Below, piece by piece: positions 51,572 through 59,632 of a stretch of 64,000 bases of DNA (within the stretch, counting starts at the first letter, position 1; each line of letters begins with the position of its first letter). The translations under genes and the position numbers were made by a program. The notes below the pieces were generated by a model. The model saw only the letters and a program-made list of their open reading frames with translations. It was not told where the DNA came from and searched no databases. Location: NCBI GenBank assembly GCA_030263635.1, contig SZPI01000054.1:16127-80126 (forward strand). Reading direction: 5' to 3'. Source of the stretch: Flexicrinis sp001567485 (GTDB taxonomy: Bacteria; Chloroflexota; Anaerolineae; Aggregatilineales; Phototrophicaceae).

Positions 51572-52248
51572 TGGGTCGCAAAGTTCATCCGGTAGGGTTC
51601 CGGCTCAAGGTCAACCGGGATTGGGATTCACGCTGGTACGCGGAAGGCCCCGAATACGTCGATCTGCTGAAGGAAGACCGCAAGGTTCGTAAATTCATCA
51701 GCAAGGAAGCGGAAAAGGCCGGTGTCTCGCGTATCGAGATCGAACGGTTCCCGAACCAAGTCGTGGTGACTATCCACACGATGCGGCCGGGGATCATCAT
51801 CGGGCGTGAAGGCAAGGCCGTCAAGAAACTGCGCGCCGATCTCGAAGCGCTGACCCACAAGAAGGTCAAGGTTGAGGTCAGTGAGATCGACAAGCCGGAT
51901 CTTGACGCCCAGTTGGTCGCCGCCAATATCGCAGGGCAGCTCGTCCGGCGCATCGGCCACAGCCGCGCTATGAAACGCGCCGTGTCGCAGGCGATGCGGC
52001 TAGGCGCGCAGGGCATCCGCATCGAGGTGAGTGGCCGTTTGGCGGGTGGCGACATGAGCCGCCGCGAAATGGTCAGCGAGGGCCGCGTGCCGCGTAATAC
52101 GCTGCGTGCGTCAATCGACTTCGGGAAGACGGAAGCGCTAACGACGTTCGGCCAGCTCGGCATCAAGGTCTGGATCTACAAGGGCGAAATCCTGCAGCAG
52201 GACAACACGCGGACGGATGAGAAGTCCGGCGTGTACGTCAGCTCGTAG
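51571..52248 (+). CDS. rpsC: 30S ribosomal protein S3
   Basis: The 225-residue mRNA-entry protein has MGRKVHPVGFRLKVNRDWDSRWYA, the KH-domain RPGIIIGREGKAVKKLRADLE and the C-terminal GRVPRNTLRASIDFGKTEALTTFGQLGIKVWIYKGE. In the middle, RREMVSEGRVP replaces the more usual ARTEWYREGRVP. Confidence 0.98.
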   Translation: MGRKVHPVGFRLKVNRDWDSRWYAEGPEYVDLLKEDRKVRKFISKEAEKAGVSRIEIERFPNQVVVTIHTMRPGIIIGREGKAVKKLRADLEALTHKKVKVEVSEIDKPDLDAQLVAANIAGQLVRRIGHSRAMKRAVSQAMRLGAQGIRIEVSGRLAGGDMSRREMVSEGRVPRNTLRASIDFGKTEALTTFGQLGIKVWIYKGEILQQDNTRTDEKSGVYVSS

Positions 52249-52292
52249 CCGGCTGAGCCGCGTCCTCGCGTAAGGAAAAGGAGCAATCAAGC

Positions 52293-52727
52293 ATGTTGAT
52301 GCCTAAGCGCGTCAAATACCGTAAGCAGTTCCGCGGTCGCCGGAAGGGCACCGAACTGCGCGGCGCTGCCGTCCAATTCGGTGAATACGGCCTGCAAGCC
52401 CTCGAGCCGATCTGGCTGAGCAGCCGGCAGATCGAGGCAGCCCGCCGCGCGATGGTGCGCTATATCAAGCGCCGCGGCAAGATTTGGATCCGTGTGTTCC
52501 CGGACAAGCCGGTCTCCAAGAAGGCCGCCGAGACCCGCATGGGTTCCGGCAAGGGGTCGGTGGAATACTGGGCCGCAGTCATCAAGCCCGGCCGCGTCCT
52601 GTTTGAAATGGGCGGCGTGGACGAGCAGGACGCGCTCGAAGCGCTTCGCCTTGCGGCCTTCAAGCTGCCGTGCAAGTGCAAGATCATCAGGCGGATCGAC
52701 CCGATCAGCGGTCAGGAGGTCGGCTAA
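52293..52727 (+). CDS. rplP: 50S ribosomal protein L16
   Basis: The 144-residue protein shows MPKRVKYRKQFRGRRKG, FGEYGLQALEPIWLSSRQIEAARRAM, PDKPVSKKAAETRMGSGKGSVEYWAAVIKPG and CKCKIIRR. It helps position A-site tRNA. Its stop shares a base with the rpmC ATG. Confidence 0.98.
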   Translation: MLMPKRVKYRKQFRGRRKGTELRGAAVQFGEYGLQALEPIWLSSRQIEAARRAMVRYIKRRGKIWIRVFPDKPVSKKAAETRMGSGKGSVEYWAAVIKPGRVLFEMGGVDEQDALEALRLAAFKLPCKCKIIRRIDPISGQEVG

Positions 52728-52939
52728 TGGTAGACATCCGTGACGTTCGTAAGATGTCCGATGAAGATATCTTGAATGCGATCGAGGACAACCGCGCCGA
52801 GATGTACCAGCTGCGCCTTCAAAAGGCCAACGGCGAACTCAAGAACGAAAACCTGCTCTGGCAGAACCGTCGCGATCTGGCGCGTTTGAAGACGGTGCTC
52901 TCACAGCGGCAGGCCGGCAGCGCGCAGAAGGGGAATTAG
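52727..52939 (+). CDS. rpmC: 50S ribosomal protein L29
   Basis: The 70-residue helical protein reads MVDIRDVRKMSDEDILNAIE, then QLRLQKANGELKNENLLWQNRRDLARLKTVL. The start at 52727 overlaps the rplP stop (TAATG); upstream codons belong to rplP in another frame. A normal length and position. Confidence 0.97.
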   Translation: MVDIRDVRKMSDEDILNAIEDNRAEMYQLRLQKANGELKNENLLWQNRRDLARLKTVLSQRQAGSAQKGN

Positions 52940-52941
52940 CG

Positions 52942-53220
52942 ATGGCAAACACTCGCCGCCGGTTGGTCGGGCGCGTCGTCAGCAACAAGATGGAGAAAAC
53001 CGTCGTCGTTGCGATTGAACGCCGCAAGATGCACCGGGTATACAAGAAGATCGTCGTCTCGACCAAGAAGGTCATGGCGCACGATGAATCGAACGAGATT
53101 CAGGAAGGCAGCGTCGTTCGCATCGTCGAGAGCAAGCCGCTCAGCAAGAACAAGCGCTGGGCGGTGGAAGCGGTGCTCGAGACGCCTGAGCTGATCGAGT
53201 CGAGCAGCGCGGAGGCGTAA
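52942..53220 (+). CDS. rpsQ: 30S ribosomal protein S17
   Basis: The 92-residue OB-fold protein shows RRRLVGRVVSNKMEKTVVVAIERR, then VMAHDESNEIQEGSVVRIVESKPLSKNKRWAV. It starts 2 bases after the rpmC stop and carries a short acidic C-terminal tail. Confidence 0.97.
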   Translation: MANTRRRLVGRVVSNKMEKTVVVAIERRKMHRVYKKIVVSTKKVMAHDESNEIQEGSVVRIVESKPLSKNKRWAVEAVLETPELIESSSAEA

Positions 53221-53223
53221 GTC

Positions 53224-53595
53224 ATGATCCAAACCGAGTCTCGACTGAAGGTGGCCGACAACACCGGCGCGCAAGAGCTGCTGGTGATCCGCGTGCTTGG
53301 CGGATCACAGCGCAGGTACGGGTATGTTGGGGATATCGTGGTGGCCGCTGTCAAGCAGGCCACACCGCAGAGCAGTGTCAAGAAGTCCACGGTGGTGAAG
53401 GCTGTCATCGTGCGGACCGCCAAAGAATACCGCCGCGACGACGGGTCGTATATCAAGTTTGACGACAACGCCGCGGTCATTCTGGCCGACGACCTGCAAA
53501 ACCCGCGTGGGACGCGCGTATTTGGCCCAGTGGCGCGCGAACTTCGTGATAGAGGGTTCGTCAAAATCGTATCGCTGGCCCCTGAAACGCTGTAG
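53224..53595 (+). CDS. rplN: 50S ribosomal protein L14
   Basis: The 123-residue protein shows MIQTESRLKVADNTGAQELL, the GDIVVAAVKQATPQSSVKKS loop and the C-terminal GPVARELRDRGFVKIVSLAPE. It contacts the small subunit at an intersubunit bridge. Three bases separate it from rpsQ. Confidence 0.98.
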   Translation: MIQTESRLKVADNTGAQELLVIRVLGGSQRRYGYVGDIVVAAVKQATPQSSVKKSTVVKAVIVRTAKEYRRDDGSYIKFDDNAAVILADDLQNPRGTRVFGPVARELRDRGFVKIVSLAPETL

Positions 53596-53606
53596 GAGAA
53601 GTTGAT

Positions 53607-53930
53607 ATGCAGCGCATCAAGAAAGGGGATACCGTCGCGGTTATCGCCGGTCGCGATATCGGAGAGACGGGCAAGGTCCTCGAGGTTCAGAAGAAAGATA
53701 ACCGCGTAGTTGTGGAGGGCATCAACCTCCGCAAACGCCACCGCCGCGCCCAACAGGTCGGCGGCAGGCAGATCCCGGCGCAAATCGTGGAATTCAACGC
53801 GCCGATTGATCTGTCCAACATCATGCTGGTTTGCCCATCCTGCGGCAAGTCCACGCGCGTGGGCTACCGTTTCAAGGACGACGGCAATAAAGTCCGCTGG
53901 TGCAAGAAGTGCCAGCAGGACATCGACTAG
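53607..53930 (+). CDS. rplX: 50S ribosomal protein L24 with zinc-ribbon-like C-terminus
   Basis: The 107-residue protein has the KOW motif IKKGDTVAVIAGRDIGETGKVLEV and VEGINLRKRHRRAQQVGG. Its C-terminus has two cysteine pairs, C-P-S-C and C-K-K-C, the arrangement of a zinc ribbon seen in many but not all L24 proteins. S14 and L36 here also keep zinc-binding cysteines. Confidence 0.97.
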   Translation: MQRIKKGDTVAVIAGRDIGETGKVLEVQKKDNRVVVEGINLRKRHRRAQQVGGRQIPAQIVEFNAPIDLSNIMLVCPSCGKSTRVGYRFKDDGNKVRWCKKCQQDID

Positions 53931-53948
53931 GCCGGAGCGAGGTAACCC

Positions 53949-54506
53949 ATGGCTGAGACCAAGACCGTGCCGGTGCTGCTCGCTCGCTACCGCGAAGAGA
54001 TCGCGCCGGCCATGATTAACGAGTTTAAGTTCGACAACGCGATGCAGGTTCCCCGCATCGAGAAAGTTGTCGTCAATATCGGAATGGGCGAGGCGATGGA
54101 CGCGCCCAAGATGCTGGATGCTGCGGTCGAAGACCTGCGCCAGATCACCGGCCAGCAGCCGGTCATCACCCGCGCCAAGAAGAGCATCGCGCAGTTCAAG
54201 CTGCGTGAGGGCCGCGCGATTGGCGTGAAAGTCACCCTGCGCGGTGAGAAGATGTGGGCGCTGCTTGATCGGCTGATCAATATCGCCCTGCCGCGCATCC
54301 GGGACTTCCGTGGCGTGCCTGCTAAGCTCGATGGCCGCGGCAACTACACCATCGGTCTGCGCGAACAGTTGGTGTTCCCGGAAATTCAGTTCGACAAGAT
54401 CGACAAAGTCCGGGGCATGGAGATCACGATCGTGACCACTGCCCGCAATGACGAAGAAGGCCGTCGGCTGCTGAAGCTGCTCGGCATGCCCTTCCGCGAG
54501 AATTAG
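53949..54506 (+). CDS. rplE: 50S ribosomal protein L5
   Basis: The 185-residue 5S-rRNA-binding protein shows QVPRIEKVVVNIGMGEA, QPVITRAKKSIAQFKLREG and GVKVTLRGEKMWALLDRL, followed by DFRGVPAKLDGRGNYTIGLREQ. Length and motifs are normal. Confidence 0.98.
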   Translation: MAETKTVPVLLARYREEIAPAMINEFKFDNAMQVPRIEKVVVNIGMGEAMDAPKMLDAAVEDLRQITGQQPVITRAKKSIAQFKLREGRAIGVKVTLRGEKMWALLDRLINIALPRIRDFRGVPAKLDGRGNYTIGLREQLVFPEIQFDKIDKVRGMEITIVTTARNDEEGRRLLKLLGMPFREN

Positions 54507-54518
54507 GACGGTACATCG

Positions 54519-54701
54519 ATGGCGAAGAAGTCAATCGTCGTGCGTGAAACGCGGCGTAAGTATCAGGTGCAAGTGCGCAACCGCTGCAACAAGTGCGGCC
54601 GCCCGCGCGGCTACGTCCGCCGGTTCGGCCTGTGCCGTATCTGCCTGCGCGAGATGGCCCTGCGGGGTGAAATTCCCGGCTTGGTCAAGTCGAGCTGGTA
54701 A
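54519..54701 (+). CDS. rpsN: 30S ribosomal protein S14, zinc-binding type
   Basis: The 60-residue short form carries both zinc pairs, C-N-K-C and C-R-I-C, in CNKCGRPRGYVRRFGLCRIC. It ends GEIPGLVKSSW. Lines between rplE and rpsH as in Gram-positive-type clusters. Confidence 0.98.
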   Translation: MAKKSIVVRETRRKYQVQVRNRCNKCGRPRGYVRRFGLCRICLREMALRGEIPGLVKSSW

Positions 54702-54716
54702 AGGGAGCGAGATACC

Positions 54717-55121
54717 ATGGTGAATGATCCGATTGCCGATATGCTTACGCGCATCCGGAATGCGCTGATGGCGGGCAAGCCATCCGTCTCGATCCCGGTC
54801 AGCAAGCTGAAGTTGGAGATTGCGCGTATTCTCCACGAAGAAGGTTTCATCGATGGGTACACGGTCGGCGAAGAGAAGCCGTTCGGTCTCATCCACATCG
54901 AGTTGAAGTACTACGGCCCCCGCCGCTCGCGCCGCCCGGTCATCACCAATATGACGCGCGTCAGCAAGCCCGGCCGTCGTGTATACCGTAGCAGCCGGGA
55001 TCTCCCGCGGGTGCTCAGCGGAACCGGCATCGCCATTATGACCACGCCTCGCGGCGTGATGACGGCGGCGCAGGCTCGTCGCGAGCGCATCGGCGGCGAA
55101 GTCATCTGCTACGTGTGGTAA
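54717..55121 (+). CDS. rpsH: 30S ribosomal protein S8
   Basis: The 134-residue protein shows MVNDPIADMLTRIRNALMAG, ISKPGRRVY-type RVSKPGRRVYRSSRDLPRVL and GTGIAIMTTPRGVMT, ending GGEVICYVW. In E. coli S8 represses the spc operon by binding near rplE; no such site was searched for here. Confidence 0.98.
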   Translation: MVNDPIADMLTRIRNALMAGKPSVSIPVSKLKLEIARILHEEGFIDGYTVGEEKPFGLIHIELKYYGPRRSRRPVITNMTRVSKPGRRVYRSSRDLPRVLSGTGIAIMTTPRGVMTAAQARRERIGGEVICYVW

Positions 55122-55135
55122 GCGAGGGACTGACG

Positions 55136-55696
55136 ATGTCGCGAATTGGAAAGATGCCAATTGCCCTCCCGCCCAAGGTCGACTTCAAGGTCGACGGCCG
55201 CGAGGTCACGGTAAAAGGCCCGAAAGGCGAATTGAAGCACACCATCCCTGAGGGTATTTCCCTTGAAAAGGGCGAAGATGGCGTGTACAACGTGGTTCGG
55301 TCAAGCGATGCCCGGCAGGAACGTGCGCTGCACGGCCTCACCCGCGCGCTGATCGCCAACATGGTGACTGGCGTGTCGGCCGGCTTCCGCAAGACCCTGA
55401 TTATCGAAGGAACCGGCTACGTCGCAGAGATGCGCGGCAGCAAGCTGATCTTAAAACTGGGCTACTCGCACGAGATCCCGGTCGATGCCCCAGCTGGCAT
55501 TTCCTTCGATGTCCCCAGCGACCGCAGAGGCACCCTGCTGCATATCGATGGCTTCGACAAGCAGCTGGTCGGGCAGGTCGCCGCTGATATTCGCAAACTC
55601 CGCCCGCCTGAGCCGTACAAGGGCAAAGGTGTGCGTTACGTCAATGAGACGATCCGTCGCAAGGCTGGCAAGGCCGGCAAGACTGGTAAGAAGTAG
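55136..55696 (+). CDS. rplF: 50S ribosomal protein L6
   Basis: The 186-residue protein starts MSRIGKMPIALPPKVDFKVD and contains GTGYVAEMRGSKLILKLGYSHEI, then RKLRPPEPYKGKGVRYVNE near the end. ATG 55136 fits the family start; the in-frame GTG at 55115 lies inside rpsH. Confidence 0.98.
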   Translation: MSRIGKMPIALPPKVDFKVDGREVTVKGPKGELKHTIPEGISLEKGEDGVYNVVRSSDARQERALHGLTRALIANMVTGVSAGFRKTLIIEGTGYVAEMRGSKLILKLGYSHEIPVDAPAGISFDVPSDRRGTLLHIDGFDKQLVGQVAADIRKLRPPEPYKGKGVRYVNETIRRKAGKAGKTGKK

Positions 55697-55711
55697 GGTA
55701 GGGCGTAGACA

Positions 55712-56086
55712 ATGTCGGAAAAAACCAACAAGCACAAGCGCTTTCAGCGCGACCGCCGCCACACCCGCGTACGTGCGCGTATCGAGGGCACCGCGGCACG
55801 CCCGCGCCTGAACGTGTATCGCAGCCTTGCCAACATCTATGCGCAGGTGATTGATGACGAGGCCGGCCACACGCTGGTCTCCGCATCGACCATCGACGCG
55901 GATGTCCAAACGCAGGCCAACGGCAAGAACAAGAAGGACGCGGCGAAGATCGTCGGCAAGATTGTCGCCGAACGCGCCAAGGCGGCCGGGATCACGCAGG
56001 TGGTCTTCGACCGTGGTGGGTATCGTTATCATGGTCGCGTCGCGGCGCTTGCTGAAGGCGCCCGTGAAGCCGGCCTCGAATTCTAG
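55712..56086 (+). CDS. rplR: 50S ribosomal protein L18
   Basis: The 124-residue 5S-rRNA-binding protein shows RRHTRVRARIEGTAARPRLNVYRSLANIYAQVID and the C-terminal VVFDRGGYRYHGRVAALAEGARE. Position after rplF is canonical. Confidence 0.98.
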   Translation: MSEKTNKHKRFQRDRRHTRVRARIEGTAARPRLNVYRSLANIYAQVIDDEAGHTLVSASTIDADVQTQANGKNKKDAAKIVGKIVAERAKAAGITQVVFDRGGYRYHGRVAALAEGAREAGLEF

Positions 56087-56103
56087 ACGAATCGGAGGAA
56101 CGC

Positions 56104-56688
56104 ATGGCTGACAAGCGCGAACGGCGCGATCGGCGCGACCGTGATGAAGAACGTGAAGAACTCGACGAGCGCGTAGTTGACATTACGCGTGTCGCTAAGG
56201 TGATCAAGGGCGGTCGGCGCTTCGCCTTCCGCACGGTGGTCATCGTTGGCGATAACAAAGGACGGATCGGTATCGGTGTCGGCAAGAGCCGCGCCGTGCC
56301 TGACAGCATCCGCAAAGGCTCCGACCGGGCACGCCGCCGCATGACCAAAGTGTCGCTGAGCGGCAGCACCGTCCCCCATGAGGCCACGGGCCGCTGGGGC
56401 GGCGCGCGTGTTCTGGTCAAGCCGGCTGCGCCCGGCACCGGCGTTATCGCGGCCGGTGGTGTGCGCGCTGTGCTTGAGGCGGTCGGCGTACACGACGTGC
56501 TTACCAAGTCGCAGGGCAGCCCGAACCTGCTGAACGTGGCGATGGCGACCATCGACGCGCTCAAGCAGATGCGCAGCGCCGAGGAGCTTGCGGCGATGCG
56601 CGGCAAGCCGGTCGATCAGATGCGCCCGTTCTGGGAGCGCGCTGCCCGGCAAGCGGCCAGCGCCGCGCCGACCGAGGAGGCGAAGTAA
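56104..56688 (+). CDS. rpsE: 30S ribosomal protein S5
   Basis: The 194-residue protein has a highly charged N-terminus (RERRDRRDRDEEREELDERV), followed by the S5 core: VAKVIKGGRRFAFRTVVIVG and GRIGIGVGKSRAVPDSIRKG, with VIAAGGVRAVLEAVGVHDVLTKS. The C-terminus is extended. GGAGG precedes the ATG. Confidence 0.98.
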   Translation: MADKRERRDRRDRDEEREELDERVVDITRVAKVIKGGRRFAFRTVVIVGDNKGRIGIGVGKSRAVPDSIRKGSDRARRRMTKVSLSGSTVPHEATGRWGGARVLVKPAAPGTGVIAAGGVRAVLEAVGVHDVLTKSQGSPNLLNVAMATIDALKQMRSAEELAAMRGKPVDQMRPFWERAARQAASAAPTEEAK

Positions 56689-56691
56689 TCG

Positions 56692-56892
56692 ATGGCAAGC
56701 GATAAGAAGCTTAAGATCACGCTGGTGCGCAGCCCGATCGGCTACACCAAAGGCCAGCGTGTCACCGCAAACACGTTGGGACTCCGTAAGCTGCACGCGA
56801 CGGTGATCCACAATGACACCCCGCAGATTCGTGGCATGATTAACGCGATCAGCCATCTGCTGAAGGTTGAAGAAGTCGAGCAGGAAGGCTAG
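56692..56892 (+). CDS. rpmD: 50S ribosomal protein L30
   Basis: The 66-residue protein shows LKITLVRSPIGYTKGQRVTA, then LGLRKLHATVIHNDTPQIRGMINAI. It begins 3 bases after rpsE and ends just before rplO. Confidence 0.97.
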   Translation: MASDKKLKITLVRSPIGYTKGQRVTANTLGLRKLHATVIHNDTPQIRGMINAISHLLKVEEVEQEG

Positions 56893-56899
56893 GGTCGAC

Positions 56900-57421
56900 A
56901 TGAAACTTCACGATCTGAAGCCCGCAGAGGGCGCTACGCGCAAGAAGACGCGCGTAGGCCGCGGTATCGCGGCAGGCAAGGGCAAGACCGCAGGCCGCGG
57001 CACGAAGGGCGCTGGCGCCCGCGCGGGTAAGGGGATTGCCCATTACTTCGAAGGCGGTCAGCTTCCGCTGGTTCGCCGTCTGCCGTTCAAGCGCGGCTTT
57101 ACCAACATCTTCCGCATCGAGCATCAGGAAGTCCATCTGGGCGACCTGAACGCTTTCGATGCCGGCGCCACGGTTACACCGGCCATGCTGGCCGAGGCGG
57201 GACTGATCCGCAAAGCCGATCAGCCGGTCGTCATTCTCGGCGACGGCGACATCGACCGTGCGCTGACGGTTCAGGCTCACCGCGTGACCAAGAGCGCCGC
57301 CGAGCGGATCGCAAAGGCGGGTGGTACGGTTCAGAAGCTCGAGTACCTTGTCACCGGTGCTCGCGCGACCGTCAAGAAGATGCGCAAGGAAGACCTCGCT
57401 AAATTGGCGGAGAAGGCCTAA
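56900..57421 (+). CDS. rplO: 50S ribosomal protein L15
   Basis: The 173-residue protein reads MKLHDLKPAEGATRKKTRVG, followed by the Gly/Lys-rich RGIAAGKGKTAGRGTKGAGARAG and GGQLPLVRRLPFKRGFTN. It is longer than the E. coli form by about 25 residues at the C-terminus. ATG 56900 is chosen; the earlier in-frame ATG lies inside rpmD. Confidence 0.97.
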   Translation: MKLHDLKPAEGATRKKTRVGRGIAAGKGKTAGRGTKGAGARAGKGIAHYFEGGQLPLVRRLPFKRGFTNIFRIEHQEVHLGDLNAFDAGATVTPAMLAEAGLIRKADQPVVILGDGDIDRALTVQAHRVTKSAAERIAKAGGTVQKLEYLVTGARATVKKMRKEDLAKLAEKA

Positions 57422-57432
57422 CGTCGCTCACA

Positions 57433-57460
57433 ACGGGTCGGAATCGCGGTTCCGGCCCGT
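57433..57460 (+). promoter_or_regulatory. hairpin between rplO and secY
   Basis: ACGGGTCGGAA pairs with TTCCGGCCCGT (11 bp, one G-U pair) with a 6-base loop, followed by GCGTGTTTG. The weak U-tract suggests partial termination or mRNA stabilisation, lowering secY relative to the ribosomal genes. Confidence 0.6.
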
Positions 57461-57500
57461 GCGTGTTTGTCTGACTTGGGCTACCTAGAGGATTTGAACC

Positions 57501-58829
57501 ATGCTGCAAGCGTTTCGTAACATCTGGAAGCTTCCAGATGTCCGCAACAAACTGCTGATCACCGGGCTGATTCTGCTCATCTATCAGTTCGCGGCGCATG
57601 TGCCGGTCGTCGGTGTCGATCCGAACGCTCTGCAATCGCTGCTCCAGCCCGGCGCAACGGGCGCCGGACTGATTAACGTGCTGAACCTGCTTTCGGGCGG
57701 TGCGGTGCAGAACTTCAGCGTGATCGCCAACGGTGTGTACCCCTACATCACCGCGTCGATTATCCTTCAGCTGCTCATCCCGATCATCCCGCGCCTGCAA
57801 GAAATGCAGAAGGAGCCGGGCGGTCGCGATACCATCACACGCTACACCTACTACCTGTCGATCCCGATGGCGCTGCTGCAAGCGTTCGGGCAAATCCAGA
57901 TCTTCAACGCGCTGCTGGGTACGCAGCAGATCATTCCGGGGTTTGCCAGCAACTTCCTGCTGACCGTCTCGGTCTTGTTCACGATGACCGCCGGCACGAT
58001 GTTCGCGGTGTGGCTCGGCGAGCTGATCACCGAACAGGGCATCGGCAACGGTATCTCGCTCATCATCTTTGGCGGTATCGTGGCGCAGGCGCCGGGCAAC
58101 TTGGCGCGGTTGGTCGCCGATACGGCGATCTCGCCGATCTGGAACATCGCGCTGTTTGTCGCCATCACGTTGATCAGCATCCTTGTGATCATCTTCATTC
58201 AGGAAGGTGAACGGCGTATCCCCGTGCAGTACGGCAAGCGCGTGCGCGGAAGCCGGCAGTATGGCGGTGCGCGTACGTTCATCCCGATGAAGGTCAACCC
58301 GGTCGGCATGATCCCGCTCATCTTCGCGCAGGCGATTGTGACGCTGCCCGCCGTCTTCGTCAGCTTCTTCCCTGAAGGCCCGGTCGGTAACTCAATTCGC
58401 GATACGTTCGGCAACCAACAGGGGCTGCTGTACTGGGTGTTCTTCTTCTTCATGACCGTCTTCTTCACGTTCTTCTACGCGGACGTCATGATCGGCAATC
58501 AGGATTTGGCGAGCAATCTCCAGCGTAACGGCGGCTTTATCCCCGGAACGCGGCCGGGCAAGCCCACGCAGGAGTTCATCACTCGTGTGACGCGGCGCAT
58601 CTCGCTGGTGGGCGCGATCTTCCTCGGTGTGATCGCTGTCATGCCGGGCGTGGTCGATCTCGTCAACTCGGTGTTGTTCAGCGGCGCCTATACAGCGGGC
58701 GCTTCGGCCAACGCCGCCAGCGTTCTGACCGGCTCGGGGCTTATCATCCTTGTCGGTGTCGTCATTGAAACCATGCGGCAGCTCGAAGCGCAGCTCGTGA
58801 TGCGCAACTACCGCGGCTTCATGAAGTAG
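57501..58829 (+). CDS. secY: protein translocase subunit SecY
   Basis: The 442-residue channel protein of the Sec translocon has ten membrane segments. It starts MLQAFRNIWKLPDVRNKLLI, with the plug region GGAVQNFSVIANGVYPYITASIILQLL, the cytoplasmic loop RRIPVQYGKRV, and the C-terminal IVVMTLRQLEAQLVMRNYRGF-type end (VVIETMRQLEAQLVMRNYRG). It partners with SecE and SecG elsewhere. Confidence 0.98.
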   Translation: MLQAFRNIWKLPDVRNKLLITGLILLIYQFAAHVPVVGVDPNALQSLLQPGATGAGLINVLNLLSGGAVQNFSVIANGVYPYITASIILQLLIPIIPRLQEMQKEPGGRDTITRYTYYLSIPMALLQAFGQIQIFNALLGTQQIIPGFASNFLLTVSVLFTMTAGTMFAVWLGELITEQGIGNGISLIIFGGIVAQAPGNLARLVADTAISPIWNIALFVAITLISILVIIFIQEGERRIPVQYGKRVRGSRQYGGARTFIPMKVNPVGMIPLIFAQAIVTLPAVFVSFFPEGPVGNSIRDTFGNQQGLLYWVFFFFMTVFFTFFYADVMIGNQDLASNLQRNGGFIPGTRPGKPTQEFITRVTRRISLVGAIFLGVIAVMPGVVDLVNSVLFSGAYTAGASANAASVLTGSGLIILVGVVIETMRQLEAQLVMRNYRGFMK

Positions 58830-58857
58830 GCGGCATCGATCAGAGCAGTTCCCCTCG

Positions 58858-58902
58858 CGCTCGCGCTACGGACACCGTGCCGGGCGCGAGCGTTTTGTTT
58901 TG
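58858..58902 (+). terminator. rho-independent terminator after secY
   Basis: CGCTCGCGC pairs perfectly with GCGCGAGCG, enclosing an inner ACGG/CCGT helix, and is followed by TTTTGTTTTG at 58893-58902. It separates the ribosomal/secY transcript from adk-map. Confidence 0.88.
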
Positions 58903-58924
58903 CATGACATAAGGTGAGCACTAC

Positions 58925-59632
58925 ATGGGCGACCTCTTCCTGTTGATCGTCGGCGTTCAGGGCAGCGGCAAAGGCACGCAAGCGGCCCACCTCACCGAAC
59001 GCTACGGCATCCCGCATGTCTCCACTGGCGACCTATTCCGTGCCATGCGCACCCGTTCTGATCCGCTCGCGCAGCGTATCCAAGCAGAGATGGCGGCCGG
59101 CAAGCTGATCGATGACGCCACCACCAACGAGGTGCTGAAGGATCGTCTGGAGCAGTCTGACGCGGCGCACGGCGCGCTGCTGGATGGCTACCCGCGTAAT
59201 TTGGTACAGGCGCAGTTCCTGACCGATTACCTCGCGTCGCGCGGGCAAAAACTCAACGCTGTGCTGCAGCTCGAACTAGACCTGTACACGGCGTTCAAGC
59301 GCAGCTTCGGACGGGCCACGTCGAAGGACGGCCGCGCCTATAATTACTACAATAAGTCCGAGGGGGTCTCATGGTCGGTCGAGCAGGATCCCGATAAGGA
59401 ATTCCCGCCCCGACTGATCGGCACGCTGGACACGACCGGTGAGGTGTTGAACCGCCGGCCGGACGATGCGAACGCGTTTGGCGTCATTGAGCGTATCGAG
59501 AAGTTTCTGAGCGAGACCCAGCCCGTGCTGCCGTACTATCAGGCGTTGGGGCTTGTGCGCTCGGTCGACGCGAGCCTGTCCATCGACGAGGTGCGTGACA
59601 GGTTGGTCGAGATCGTCGAGGACGTACGATGA
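58925..59632 (+). CDS. adk: adenylate kinase family nucleotide kinase (divergent)
   Basis: The 235-residue protein follows secY, the classical adk place, and shows an adenylate kinase layout. The P-loop is LIVGVQGSGKGTQA, the AMP-binding region YGIPHVSTGDLFRAM, then LLDGYPRNLVQAQFL and a C-terminal NRRPDDANAFGVIERIEKFL. Two points are unusual: the P-loop has GVQGSGKGT where most have GPPGAGKGT, and the lid (KDGRAYNYYNKSEGVSW) lacks the zinc cysteines and the usual sequence. It probably still makes 2 ADP from ATP and AMP, but the specificity may differ. The 3' end overlaps map by 4 bases (ATGA). Confidence 0.88.
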   Translation: MGDLFLLIVGVQGSGKGTQAAHLTERYGIPHVSTGDLFRAMRTRSDPLAQRIQAEMAAGKLIDDATTNEVLKDRLEQSDAAHGALLDGYPRNLVQAQFLTDYLASRGQKLNAVLQLELDLYTAFKRSFGRATSKDGRAYNYYNKSEGVSWSVEQDPDKEFPPRLIGTLDTTGEVLNRRPDDANAFGVIERIEKFLSETQPVLPYYQALGLVRSVDASLSIDEVRDRLVEIVEDVR

